DNA from: Eulemur rufifrons
Lineage: Eukaryota > Chordata > Mammalia > Primates > Lemuridae
DNA: 64,000 bases
Reading direction: 5' to 3'
NCBI RefSeq assembly: GCF_041146395.1
Contig: NC_091010.1
Location: 47,264,001 to 47,328,000, forward strand
How positions within the stretch are numbered: the first letter of the stretch is position 1; every line of letters begins with the position of its first letter. This document shows, piece by piece, positions 22,426 through 33,748 of the stretch. The notes under the pieces were generated by a model. The model was not told where the DNA came from. It saw only the letters and a list, made by a program, of their open reading frames with translations, and made no database searches. The position numbers were made by a program, and so were the translations under genes.

Positions 22426-23960
22426 GCCCTCTATTTTAATGTTTTTACTAGTAGTTGTAGCTGAGATTCAAACCCAAACTTATTAAGGAAGTACTGATTA
22501 AAATAAATTATTTGATTAAAGGAAGGATTCAATATTCTCTTAATTATACAGTGATGTGTTCTCTAGTCTCAAACTTCAAAGGGATAAAAAGACCAGCCAC
22601 ATGAGAAAAGGCAGCTGCTCTAGAGAGTATAAGATGACAATTTTGCTATACCAAATTGCTTGGAAAAGTCCAAATACCATGTTTTACATTAGTTAAAGGG
22701 GTTTAGGCCACTACATGAACATAAATCTAACTTCCTTTTGAATGGTAAACTCCAAGTTCTGAGTCCACCAGATTTGTGGATATAATAACAATAGCAACAT
22801 TTACTACAGGCACTGTACTGCGTGCTCGATGGTACATTATCACACTATATCAGAAGCAGGTGCTATTACTACCCAAATTTTGCTGATGAGGTAATTGAGT
22901 TTGCCTGGAGAAAACGCTGTGAGAGAGTGAATAATAACGCTATGATCTGGCTCTAGAATCCTGGTCTTAAGTACTGGCTGTACTGGTTGCAGAGTAGATG
23001 ACAAGTTAGCTATGCTTCAGTCTGTCACACGACCAAGTATGTGCCTGGAGATATTCAGTTATCCTCAGAGGTGGTGAGTGTGTACCTGGTGAGGCAGCCC
23101 TCCTCCCAGGGCGGCAATAGCAGGGAGTTTAACTTATGCATCTTAAACTGCAGATGCATCCGCTGTTCCGGAAAAACCCAACTCACTCCACCTCATGACC
23201 CATCTGAACATTCAACCACACCTGAGTTTTAAGCTCTCCTCCCAAACCATAGATATGTACCTGACATTTCCTCTCTACTTTTCCAAACCATACTCCATCC
23301 TCCTGTAAGGTTTTGAACTTCTCAGGAGTATCTTCCTCTTTTAGAAAGGTCTCCTGGCACCTAAACAGTCAATACGTGATGAAATGATAGAAAGCGCTCA
23401 AGTCTTGTTTTAAATTCTGTCTCTGCTACAAAAATACATGAAATGTCACAGGGAGTAGGAGTCAAATTCTGTGATCTGTAGTTTACTTTCTATGCTGCAG
23501 GCAAAGAGCTGATTCTTGTACACTGACTTTGGGGCAAATGCCACAGGCCCTAATTGCAGACTCCAAGGAGCTGAGATTCTATACTGGGGTTGCTGGAGGC
23601 AGAAGCCTTCCCACTTCCCGGACCCAGGTCTGCCCTTCCCCCACGGGGTCTGCCCAGCCAACTACACCCCAGCCTCAGAACCCTCACAAAGGCGCAGTGT
23701 GTGCTGTGCTGACTCACGGTGCTTCTCCGCCCAGGCAAGGACAGTCTTAGATGGGCAAAAGGAGCCCTCTTCCTCCTGGCCATTTCCCATGAGGAGCAGT
23801 GAGTAGCCAGGTCCATGCTAGGCTTTAAAAAAACAGAGAGGACAGTGAAAGTGAAAGGCAGCAGAGGACCCAGAATTGCTCTTGATTCTATTTCTTATTC
23901 CTTTTTTAGAGAATTCTGGACAGAAGAAAGGACACACTTTTTAGTCCATCAGTTGTCTGT
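22426..23960. other. Intergenic stretch with one MIR; no gene seen
   Basis: A reverse MIR remnant lies at about 22785-22945 ('tgctattactacccaaattt', 'gctgatgaggtaattgag'). The rest is unassigned. A GC-richer part at 23550-23800 contains an AP-1-type TGACTCA at 23710-23716, which could mark an enhancer but is weak evidence alone. Confidence 0.45.
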
Positions 23961-23964
23961 TTCA

Positions 23965-24463
23965 GGTATATATATGTACATTTTAATTGAGGTGGAAGTC
24001 ATATAACATAAAGCTAACCATTTTAAAGTGAACAGTTCTGTGGCTTTTAGTGCATTCACAATGTCTCGCAACCCACTACCTCTGGTTCCAAACCATTTTC
24101 ATCACCCCAAGAGAAAAACTCCATACCCATTCAACAGTGACTCTTCACCCCTACCCACACCTACTCCCACTTCTCTACCCCAATCTGCTTTCCATAGCTA
24201 TGGATTTTTACCCATTTGGGTTATTTCATATAAATAGAATGATACAATATGTGACCCACACGTAATGCTTTCAATGTTCATTCATGAAGTAACACATATC
24301 AGTACTTCATTCCTCTTTATTGCCCATTAATATTCCATTGTATGTATATACCACAGTTGGTTTATTGATTCATCTATTGATTAACATTTGAGTTGTTTCC
24401 ACCTTTTTGCTATTGTGAATGGTGCCACCAAGAACATTTGTATGTAAATATTTGAGTACCTGG
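23965..24463 (-). mobile_element. L1 3' UTR remnant, 5' segment
   Basis: Reverse complement of an old L1 3' end: 'ttttaattgaggtggaagtc', 'taaccattttaaagtgaaca', 'tattccattgtatgtatata', 'ttgctattgtgaatggtgcc'. It is split by the following Alu and resumes at about 24761-24925. Confidence 0.82.
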
Positions 24464-24760
24464 GTTTGTTTTGTTTTGTTGTGTTTTGTGAAAAAAGGTT
24501 TTGCTCTGTCACCCCGGCTAGAGTGCAGGGGCAACATCATAGTTCACAGCAGCCTCAAACTCCTGGGCTCAAGCAATCTTCCTGCCTCAGCCTCCCTAGT
24601 AGCTGGGACTACAGGCCATGCCACCATGCCCAGCTAATTTTTCTTTTTTGTAAACATGGGGTCTCACACTTGGTCAGGCTGGTCCTGACCTCAAGTGATC
24701 CTCCCACCTTGGCCTCCCAAAGTGCTAGGATTTCGGGTGTGAGACACCAGGCCAGGCCTT
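24464..24760 (-). mobile_element. Alu inserted in L1
   Basis: Reverse orientation: a T-rich head 'ttttgttttgttgtg', then 'ttttgctctgtcaccccggc', both arms, ending at about 'caggccaggcc'. L1 sequence is continuous on either side ('tgagtacctg' / 'gagtacctgtttac' gives a target-site duplication). Confidence 0.92.
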
Positions 24761-24925
24761 GAGTACCTGTTTACAATTTATTTGGGTATATGCCTAGGAG
24801 TGGAGTTGCTGGGTCATATGCTAATTCTGTGTTTAACTTTTTGTAGAACTACCAAACTTTTCCACAGTGGCTGCACTGTTTTACATTCCTACCAGCAAGG
24901 TATGAAGGTCACCCTTTATTCTTAA
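24761..24925 (-). mobile_element. L1 3' UTR remnant, 3' segment
   Basis: Continues the L1 of 23965-24463: 'tgcctaggagtggagttgct', 'gggtcatatgctaatt', 'tccacagtggctgcac'. Confidence 0.8.
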
Positions 24926-25059
24926 CGTGTACCATTTGTCTCCTTCCTCCTCCCTACTTCCAAGAAATCCAGTCCCCACAGACTTCCCTCTCTACCAGGG
25001 TAAAGGATAGAAGTTGGACCTCTAGAAGAAAGATTATTATCGGGCGAGAATTTGCACTC

Positions 25060-25930
25060 TCACTCTTTCCACAAATAGGGTACTGTGACCACGGGCAGGC
25101 ACGGACAGGCTGCCACCTCTCTGTGGTCACTATAGTACACGCACTACAGCCATTAATGTGATCCCATAAAGCCATCCTAGCGACTTCCAACGCCTCTGTG
25201 CTCACGCAGAACATCCCATTAAACTCGCAAACAGTCAAAGCTCAGCACAGAAACGCAGCAGCTCGGTGCAGAAGTTGTCAGCCCTGGCTCAGCCCTGCCG
25301 GTGGGCGTTTAACGAAGCTCAAGCTGAAGATTTCCGAAGACACAGTAGTTTAGTCTCTTCCTCCCAGTTCCCTCCGCTAAAGGGCGGGCCTGTCTGGGCC
25401 TGGCTGATAGCCGACTTCAATGGAGAGGAAGGGCCTCCCTCTCCACCCCTTCTCCACCCACTCTCCCCGGGGTTACTGCCGGTCACAGACCCGGGCCTTC
25501 AAGAGCAATTTACATTTACAACAGCCCAACAGCGCCTGATCGAGCGCGAGCCAATCAGCAGCCCCCAGGCTTGTCTGATTCTGTCTGCTCCAATCAGGAG
25601 GTGAGATCCTTGCAGCCTCTTACTCCTGTGAATCACAGGTCGGCTGTAGCCCTTTCTCCTTTTTCCCCCAGGGGTCGGACCCAGGGCTCGGCTGTCCTAA
25701 CCGTCAGTCTGCCGTACCTGGAATGGGGGATATGTGGACACACCACTCAGTCGGGGAGCATTCAGAGAGTTTTGCATAGGAATGGAAAACACATTCCTTC
25801 CCAGCCGAGGTCCAATCGCTTCTCTGCTGTGAAGAAGTGTAAAAAGCCTTCCCCTGCGCCAGCCCTTCCCTCACTTGGAATGACCAATAATGGGCTTATT
25901 ATCCCACAGCTGCCTTTGAGATGGTGCAGA
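25060..25930 (+). promoter_or_regulatory. CpG-enriched segment with four CCAAT boxes; candidate lncRNA promoter
   Basis: After 5 kb of ordinary DNA the sequence becomes GC- and CpG-enriched ('gccggtgggcgtttaacgaa', 'tgatcgagcgcgagccaatc'). CCAAT motifs stand at 25551, 25590, 25812 and 25884, the NF-Y spacing style of housekeeping promoters. A donor-like gag|gtgaga follows at 25601. In human the long non-coding gene OLMALINC begins a few kilobases downstream of SCD, so I infer that this is its promoter and first exon. Strand and exon limits are not visible from sequence alone. Confidence 0.5.
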
Positions 25931-26039
25931 CCTTGCTAACCAGGGTAGGGCCGTAGGCAGAGCTCATTTTTGTTCTTGTCTGCAATAGTGCAAAAACACC
26001 TATCATATAAGAGGCAGAGGGCCAAAAGTCAGCAAAACA

Positions 26040-26760
26040 GAATAAAGATTGGATAGTCACAGGGGAGAACGTGAGTAAAAGCACAGAAACAAAGTGTTCA
26101 GGAACGTTCGTGGCTGATGTAACCGGCACAGGAAGGTGGTACGGAGTGGGGGAGTGGGCGAGTGGGAGGGGGAGTGGAAAGTTTAGACTTGCTTCTATAA
26201 GTGATAAGGAGTCATCAGATATTTTCAAGCAGGAGAGGAAAATAATTTCCTGTTTCAGAACGTTAACTGTAGTGACAATATAGCAGAGCAGAGGGGGACC
26301 AGACTAGGAGCTGAAAGAGCAGTTGGGAGGCTATTGTTACAACTCCGGTGAGGAGTCATGGGACCTCAAAAACTAGGAGAGTAATGGTGGGAATGGAAAG
26401 GAAGGGCACAGACTGAGAGACATTTTGGAGGAGAATTAATAGCACTTTATTGATTGGAAATGTGAGATAAGGGAGGAGAGGGGTCCAAGATGACTTTGAG
26501 TTTCCTGGTGGAAGGATAGTACTTCCTGTAACTGAAATGAGCAGCAAAAAGAAAAAAGAGAGAGAAGAGAGAAGCAGATAGATTTTGGAAAGGGAATAAG
26601 GGTTCAATTTTTGACATGTGGAGTTTGAGTTGCAAGAAGTACCCAGCAGACAGTTGGGAATAAGGATTTGGTGTTCAGAAGGGAAAAAGATGAAATCCAA
26701 AGAGTTTATATAGAAAGGCCAGAGAGAAAATTGATGACCTAAGAAGAAGCTATAGAATAA
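26040..26760 (-). repeat. L2 LINE remnant
   Basis: Phrases of the antisense L2 body are readable: 'gagttgcaagaagtacccag', 'cagacagttgggaataagg', 'tgagataagggaggagagg'. Strongly diverged. Confidence 0.5.
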
Positions 26761-26799
26761 AAAGATTCAGCAACACAATCTTGGGAAGTACCAACACTT

Positions 26800-27040
26800 G
26801 GGTAGAAAGAAGACAGAAAAAAACAAAGAAAGTATCAGAAAGATATGGAAAAAAAACTAGAATAGTATAATAGAAGTGAAAAAATAATTCCAAGAAGAGA
26901 GAGCAGCACACTGTTTAAAAAAAATACCTATCTGACAACAGGACATTGGTTAAATAAATTATGAAACATTCATTTGATGGAACACTATGCACCCATTAAA
27001 ATTACATTGTAAACCTATACTAACTGCCATCTAAACGTGT
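26800..27040 (+). repeat. Old L1-like fragment
   Basis: It has the layout of an old L1 3' end: 'tctgacaacaggacattggt', 'taaataaattatgaaacatt', 'ggaacactatgcacccatta'. Assignment is by wording only. Confidence 0.45.
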
Positions 27041-27204
27041 TCAGTGCTTTCCCCCTCTTCCCCCTCGTGCATCTTAAAAGAAACACTCAGTTTAAAAAAT
27101 AGTAACTATACAGTTATCCCATTTTTTAAAATTACATATATGATTGAAAAATGGCAGGAGGAAACTGTTAAGATGAGGGAACTGTTTTATATCTTTTTAA
27201 ACAT

Positions 27205-27345
27205 TTTTTCACTTAAATTTTTATTAGAGACAGTGGTTTTGCCATGTTGACTAGACTGGTCTCAAACTCCCGGCCTCAAGTGATCCTCCTGCCTCAGTCT
27301 CCCAAAATGCTGGGAGTACAGACATGAGCCCCCATGCTTGGCCTG
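27205..27345 (-). mobile_element. Alu monomer/partial
   Basis: Reverse arm only: 'gagacagtggttttgccatg', 'tcctgcctcagtctcccaaa', 'gagcccccatgcttggcc'. Lacks a second arm, so either a free left monomer or a truncated copy. Confidence 0.8.
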
Positions 27346-27766
27346 TTCTATGTCTTAACTGAGGCAGTAGTTACACAGCTCTAAACAAATATTCCAAATC
27401 TTCAAAGTATAATGCCTTGATTAAAAAAGGTGGGAGGCACAGTTGATGGCGCCTATTTCATAGGATTATGCTGGGAATTAAATGACAGAAGAGAGCACAG
27501 CACAGTGCCTGGAGGGAACACAAGGAGGACTCAATCAGTGGAGAAGGGAAGGGTGACCCAGGACCACTGCATGGAGGAGGCAGGACTGGGAGCAAAGCTT
27601 GGAAGAATGAGTAAAGACCACATCTGGTCCTCCAAAACAAAACCACAAACAAACAAAAGACCTTGGAGTGGGTGCAGGCAAAAAACAAACTTGAGAAACT
27701 GTATTTTCAGACTGAAAAAGGGAAAGTTTATGAGGGGACTTGGTAGCTGACTTAAAATATGCCACA

Positions 27767-27911
27767 GAAAGCCAGACATGGTGGCTTGCACCCGTAGGCC
27801 CAAGCTACTTGGGAGGCTGAGGCAGAAGGATTGCTTGAGGCCAGGAATTTGAAACCAGCCTGGGCAACATAGTGAGACCCCACCTTATCTCTTAAAAAAA
27901 AAAAAAAAAAG
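27767..27911 (+). mobile_element. Free Alu monomer (FLAM-like)
   Basis: A single 7SL-like arm with its own A-tail: 'agccagacatggtggcttgc', 'ggaggctgaggcagaaggat', 'gggcaacatagtgagacccc', then 17 A. Confidence 0.85.
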
Positions 27912-28484
27912 CCACAGAAGAGTAAATAGACCTATTCCTTATTGTTCCAGGGGATTGAATAAAGGAGTGAAACTATGTAGGAATGAAAGCATGGCTATGG
28001 AGGGGGAGGGAGAAGGGCCGAATAACTTAAGCTGTTCTACAATGTCTTGGCAGAAGTAAGCTGCTCCTCACCAGATTTGTTTAACCTGTCCAAGATGAAT
28101 AACGGACTAGATCACCTCTTAAGTTCCATCTAGTTTTAAGATTCTATGATTTCAAGTACAAGAAAGCCCTTTCACCAAATGTAAGGTGATAGGAGTTATG
28201 TTATTTCAAGTCCATGGAATAGCTATCAACTTTGTTTCTTCTGATTGTTTAGCTATTTCCCATCTCTTCATGGTTTTAAGCAAATCTGTTTAAGCTGTAT
28301 GATCTGGACTAAATGAGCTTAAAGTGATCATACCTGGCTGATAAATACTAATTGCATTTCTAAATAGGCCTCTGGTAGAAATTTAATTATTTGGTTTTAA
28401 TATGAGTTCTTATTAGACTTCATGTCTGTATCATTCATTTTGCATACTATGATGCAATGGGGAAACCATTACTAGGTGGCAATA
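27912..28484. other. Intergenic stretch, nothing recognised
   Basis: No gene or named repeat seen. A short MIR fragment follows at 28485-28557 ('gggtgactttgggaaaggt'). Confidence 0.45.
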
Positions 28485-28557
28485 TGACCCAGTTTCAAGT
28501 ATTGGTTCTACTACTTACTGCTTAATAAATGGGTGACTTTGGGAAAGGTATTTAATG

Positions 28558-28818
28558 CAGAGGTTTTTAATGTGTGGTCCATGGACCTGAGGATACCCCA
28601 AGAACCTTTCAGGGGGTCTATGAGGCCAAAATGATATTCATAATAATATCAAGCCTTTATTTGCCTTTTTTCACCATCACGTTGACATGTGTACTGATGG
28701 TGGGTAAATTCTTTGCACCTTAACAGAATCAAGGTAGTAGCACCAAACTGTACTAGTGGGCATTGTATTCCTCACTGCCATGTACTTGGAGGGGAATTCA
28801 GTTTTATTTAAGATGTTC
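28558..28818 (+). mobile_element. hAT-Charlie-type DNA transposon, 5' segment
   Basis: Begins with a hAT-style terminus 'cagaggtttttaatgtgtgg'. In the + frame it contains the remnant A-P-N-C-T-S-G-H-C-I-P-H, which corresponds to the conserved central transposase region with its H-C-I-x-H motif. It is interrupted by an Alu and continues downstream. Confidence 0.75.
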
Positions 28819-29120
28819 TTTTTTTTTTTTTTTTTTTGGGACAAAGTCTCACTCTGTTGCCTAGGCTAGAGTGCCATGGTGTCAGCCTAGCTCACAGCAA
28901 CCTCAAACTCCTGGGCTCAAGCAATCCTCCTGCCTCAGCATCTTAAGTAGCTGGGATTACAGGTGTGGGCCACCACACGTGGCTAATTTTTTCTATTTTT
29001 AGTAGAGATGGGGTCTTGCTCTTGCTCAGGCTGGTCTTGAACTCCTGACCTCAAGGGATCTTCCAGCCTTGGAGTCCCAGAGTGCTAGGATTACAGGCGT
29101 GAGCCACTGCACCTGGCCTA
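28819..29120 (-). mobile_element. Alu inserted in the hAT element
   Basis: Reverse orientation: a run of 17 T, 'gggacaaagtctcactctgt', ending 'gagccactgcacctggcc'. A likely target duplication 'tatttaagatgttctt' flanks it on both sides. Confidence 0.93.
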
Positions 29121-29934
29121 TTTAAGATGTTCTTAATAAAGTAAAAAGTATTGATGACATTAAATCTTGATCCTTAAGAACATGTGTTTTTAAAATTCTG
29201 CATCATGAAATGGGAGGTACACATAAAGTGCTTCTGCTACATGTCAAAGAACAATGGTTGTCCTGAGAAAAAGTGTCAGTGTGATCCTTTTAGGTATGAG
29301 CTGAATTAACCCCTTTTTTCATGTAACGTCATTTTTACTTGAAAGATGACTGACAGACAAACCGGTTATTCAGACTTGGGTGTTTGGCAGTCATTTTCTT
29401 GAACATTAGTAAAGTAAGATTGTTCCTTCAGTAAAACAACCCACAGTGCTTGTTCCAATGATAAATTTGAGCTTTCAAGCAAAAAATAGAATTTTAGAAA
29501 CCTTGCATGTGGTTCTGAGTTTGACAGCTTCCCAATCATTAAATATTTGCCTGATGAAATCAGTGGTGATATTGATGAATGTGATTTTTTTAAATTGTAG
29601 AATAAAATGTGTCAACATTTTAAATTTGCAAAATTCAGTGAACCAATATTTTCCAAATGACCAAAACACAATGTTACAAAATCATACATGGACAAAAAGT
29701 ACATTGAAAAAGCAAATGAGACCAATGGATTCTAACATAACAGAATATGAAAAATTAATTGATATGGTTTCAAATTCCACATTACATTTAACCTTTAAGA
29801 AACTACGGATTACTGAGTTTTACTGTGGTATCCAAGAAGAATATCCACAATTATCTTTTAAAAGGCTGTTAAAATATTTCTCCCTTTTCCAATCTTATCT
29901 TTGTAAGATAAGATTTTCACTTCACTTGTAGTTC
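29121..29934 (+). pseudogene. hAT-Charlie transposase relic, C-terminal part
   Basis: A 161-codon open frame at 29446-29931 retains the C-terminal dimerisation region of hAT transposases: Y-F-P-N-D-Q (about residues 68-73), M-D-S-N-I-T-E-Y-E-K-L-I-D-M-V, then L-T-F-K-K-L, E-F-Y-C-G-I, E-E-Y-P-Q-L. The usual motif that would end the domain (C-E-x-x-F-S) is degraded to C-K-I-R-F-S. Upstream of 29446 the same protein is broken by stops and frameshifts. It is fossil transposon DNA, not a domesticated gene as far as I can tell, because the start and the BED-finger region are missing. The 3' terminus is cut off at the next Alu. Confidence 0.78.
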
Positions 29935-30155
29935 TGGGCTGAAGCAATCCTCCTACCACAGCCTCCCAAGTAGCTGGGACTATAAGCATGTGCTACCATG
30001 CCCAGCTAATTTTTATTATTATTATTATTATTATTTTAAAGAGACAAGGTCTCACTGTGCTGCCTAGGCTGGTCTTGAATTCCTGGCCTAAAGTGATCCT
30101 CCCACCTCGGCCTTACAAAGTGCTGGTATTACAGGCAGGAGCCACCGTGCCAGGC
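29935..30155 (-). mobile_element. Partial Alu with internal (ATT)n
   Basis: Reverse orientation: 'cctcccaagtagctgggact', then an ATT repeat at about 30012-30036, 'gagacaaggtctcactgtgc', ending 'gccaccgtgccaggcc'. The outer part of one arm is missing. Confidence 0.85.
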
Positions 30156-30720
30156 CACATTTTACATTTCTGCCAGCAGTACATGTGGGTTCCAATTTCT
30201 CCACATCCTCACCAATGCTTGTTATTATCTATCTTTTTCATTACAGCAATCCTAGTGAATGTGAAGTGGTATCTCATTATGGTTTTGATTGGCATTTCCC
30301 TAATGGCAAATGATATTGAGTATTTTTCCATGTGCTTTTTGGCTGTCTGTATATCTTCTTTGGAGAAATGTCTATTCGAATCCTTTGCCCACATAAAAAT
30401 TGGGCTATTTTGTTTTTTATTGTTGAATTGTAAGAGTTCTTTATATATTCTGGATACTATATACTAGTTCCTTATCAGAAATATGATTTGCAAATATTTT
30501 CTATTCTGTGAGTTGTCTTTTCCCTTTCTTGATAGCATCATTTGAAGCCCCAAATTTTTTAATTTTGATGACATCCAAATTACCTATTTTCTCTTTTGTT
30601 GCTTCTGCTTTTGTTATATCTAAGAAGCCATTGCCTGATTCAAAGTCACAAAGATTTACACTTAGTTTTCCTCTAAGAGTTTTTTCTTTTTTCTTTCTTT
30701 CTTTCTTTTTTTCTTTTATT
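30156..30720 (-). mobile_element. L1 3'-part remnant
   Basis: Reverse complement of L1: 'tctccacatcctcaccaatg', 'gtgaagtggtatctcattat', 'tggcatttccctaatggcaa', 'gagttctttatatattctgg'. It continues after the Alu at 31027-31110 ('taggtctttgacccattttg'). Confidence 0.85.
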
Positions 30721-31026
30721 TATTTATTTTTTTTTTTTGGAGACAGGGTCTTGCTCTGTTGCTGGAGAGAGTGCAGTGGCATCATCATAGCTCACAGCAA
30801 CCTCAAACTCCTGAGTTCAAGCAATTCTCCTGCCTCATCCTCCTGAGTAGCTGGAACTATAGGTGTGTGCCACCACACTGGCTAGTTTTTTCTATTTTTT
30901 TTGTAGACATGGGGTCTTACTCTTGCTCAGGCTGGTCTTGAACTCCTGAACTCCTGGCCTCAAGTGATCCTCCCACTTCAGCCTCCCAAAGTGCTAGGAT
31001 TATAGGTGTGAGCCACCACGCCCAGC
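30721..31026 (-). mobile_element. Alu inserted in L1
   Basis: Reverse orientation, T-rich head, 'ggagacagggtcttgctctg', ending 'gccaccacgcccagcc'. The words 'aagagtttt' occur on both sides ('taagagttttttc' / 'ataagagttttatag'), consistent with a target duplication. Confidence 0.92.
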
Positions 31027-31099
31027 CATAAGAGTTTTATAGTTATAGCTCTTACATTTAGGTCTTTGACCCATTTTGATTTAGTTTTTATATATGGTG

Positions 31100-31770
31100 T
31101 TGTTAGGTAGATAGTGAGGGATCTCAGGTCTCCTAGGAACAAAAGCAGGTGACTTGCCTTGCCTTGGTGCTGCCTTGAGCAATTGTCCCACCTGGGATGA
31201 AGGACAAGGGTGGGCTCCAGGCTCCCATCTTGGTGCTGCTCCAACTTAATCCTGTCTGGAGTGACTGGAGGGAACACCCTATCATTCTACCAATCAAAAC
31301 TTAGCACACCAACTGCAAAAGAATGCAGAGGACTCTCTAGCCCACCAGCCAAGTGACATAGTACAATATAGTCTGGAAGGTGACTTAGGACAACCTAAGA
31401 CTAATTATCATGTCATTAGCTTAAATCTACATTGTGGTTCACTCCCCCCATCCATGGGTTTTCAGAGAGCCTCATGGGAGATCCACATGGGCACTTAGAC
31501 TCAGGTCATATAACTTCCAACTGTCCATCAGAGTGGTTCCATGATTACATCTGAACCGCAGGGAGGTCCCTATCCAGACTCTATAAAACAAGACCCAAAT
31601 CATAAGCAAGATCTCTTTTGCTATGAGAAGGGTCATCTGTGGCCTATGTATCTTGCACCATAAACCTATATTATGCTCTTGCTCTATAATCCTATCTTGT
31701 TCCCCCTTAATAAATTTGACTTGGTGCTTGCCTTACTTTGGTGTATCTGGTCATTGTTTGGCCAAGAACA
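31100..31770 (+). mobile_element. Solo LTR of an endogenous retrovirus (class I-like)
   Basis: The segment has LTR architecture: a TATA box TATAAAA at 31582-31588, a poly(A) signal AATAAA at 31709-31714 about 127 bases later (an R-region-sized gap), and a U5-like end 'tggtcattgtttggccaaga'. No gag, pol or env sequence lies next to it, so it is a solitary LTR. It sits at the end of the reverse L1. Family assignment is inferred from layout. Confidence 0.7.
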
Positions 31771-33419
31771 CACCAAGAACTAAAAACACAGAATGAGATT
31801 GCCAAACTGGACAGTGTTAGGTACCTAAATAATTTTATAAGGCATAAAGGGATCCTGAGAGCTAAATGTTTCAGAATCACTGATTTAACTTCTCTGAGCC
31901 TCAGTTTTCTCATCTTTAAAATGGTGACTGTATTTGACTTACCACCTCAAAGAGCAGCTATGAAGTCAAAAGAGGTGGTGTAAGTGATCAGACATAACAA
32001 ATTAAAGCACTATTCGAATGTACATTATCATTGCTGCCATTGTTTCCTACGTATATGTTGTATGTTCTAACTGTTCAAGGATCTTTGCGTTCTTCTTCTT
32101 ATTCTGTTGCCATAGCCCTTTCCTCATACTGGACACATAGCAGATCCTCAGTGAATGTTTACTGGTGAACTGATTGATATAGAACAAACAGTCTTGCTTG
32201 TGTTGTAGTTGGGAAGTAGAAAGCGAAGCATTTACATTTTGGCAGTCACTCCCGAGCCACTTTCTTTTGTTAACTCATTAAGCTTGTAGTTAGCCAAGAC
32301 TCACAGCCTTTTACACTTAAACTGCTAAGCTAAGTCTTCCTCATCCTATGTTTATGAAATTAATATTTTGAACATAAGCATGGGACTTTACAAATATTCC
32401 TGTAAATTTCACTTGTTAATTCTAACTTTGGAAGCGATTGAGAGCTTTCTTAATGCCAATTCTTTTTTCCAAGATATTAAATGTCCCTTCTAGCTTTGTT
32501 TAATTGAAAATAGGATAAGCATTCCCTCTCTATCACAGATAAGAGGATTGTCTAAGTCAAAGCCAAGGACAGAGTGAAATGTTTTGTTTTGAATGAATCT
32601 AAAATGAGATATTCTTTTCCCTTGAGTACTGTGCAGTGAATAGATGAACACACCTGGTCTACCAGGGTCATTCCAACTTTGTCCTCCAAACAGTTCCCTT
32701 ATTTATGTCATGCACCAGCCTTAGAATAAGAGCCAGTAGAATATCCAGTGAATAAAAAGGGTAAACATTCTAGAATTTGGTAGGTAAAGGGTAATATTCT
32801 GTACAAAAAAATAGTACCTCTGCCTTTTATCTCTATGAAGGCCACACAATGAGGTAAGAGGGTAACAAATATAGTCTGTTACTCAAGTGTTAAAGACTTG
32901 GCAAGTGTGAATGCCACCAAAGGCTATGGACCCCAAGGCCATTCCAGCCTCCAAAGGAGGAGAACCTAGAGAAAGAAGGAGTAGAAGGTGCATTTAAAAT
33001 TAAGGGTTTGGGAATCAAGCCATTCAGTGGAATGTAAGGAAGACAAAATACATTAGGATTGAGTCAGCCTGGTTTTGACATTTGTAATTTCAGTAGAAAG
33101 CATTTAAATTGCCTGGAGAGAAGTAATCTGGTGATAATGGCCTAAAGCTGACTGAGGACATCTAACAGGATTCTGGCAGAACAGATTCTGGCTCAACCAG
33201 TGTCTCTGTTTCCTCATATCGGCACTCTTATTTAGGTTGGGTGTTGGCGTGGGTGAATATTGGTGAAATATGAGATAAGATAATGTTGTCAAAATAAATC
33301 CTAGGAGGGGAATCTCTCTCAAGGGCTCTGTTCACTTGAAAAGTCTCCTGTAGTTTCTTTGTATTTTGTTCTTATTTTACATCTAAGTTATACTTGTACA
33401 TAATTTATTCAAAGAGTTA
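31771..33419. other. Intergenic stretch with MIR/L2 scraps; no gene seen
   Basis: A MIR remnant at about 31870-32000 ('ttctctgagcctcagttttc') and an L2-like scrap at 32110-32175 ('ggacacatagcagatcctca'). Otherwise nothing recognised. Confidence 0.45.
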
Positions 33420-33529
33420 AAGAGCTCCATAAGGCTTGTTTTGAAAATAACAGGACCCCATCCTCCTCTCCTCACCATTTTTTGCCCTCAAAAGTAACCA
33501 CTTTCAACTCCTTTTAACTGAACCACTTT

Positions 33530-33711
33530 TTTTTCTTTTCTTTTTTTTTGTGGGGGGGGGATGGAGTCTTGCTCTGTTGCCCAGGCTAGAGCACAGTAGC
33601 ATCATCATAGCTCACAGAAACCTCAAACTCCTGGGCTCAAGCAATCCTTCTGCCTTGGCATCCCAGAGTACTAGAATCCTAGCTCACAGGTGTGAGTCAC
33701 CGCACCCCGCC
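33530..33711 (-). mobile_element. Internally deleted Alu
   Basis: Reverse orientation: T-run, 'gggatggagtcttgctctgt', 'cctcaaactcctgggctcaa', ending 'gtgagtcaccgcaccccgcc'. Only about 180 bp remain. Confidence 0.82.
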
Positions 33712-33748
33712 AGAACCACCTTTTCTTTTCTTTTTATTTTTCTTTTCT

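Noticed and set aside
29446..29931. Possible domesticated transposase gene
   Set aside because: It lacks the BED finger and the N-terminal catalytic region, upstream sequence is broken by stops, and the key C-terminal motif is degraded. Kept as a transposon relic.
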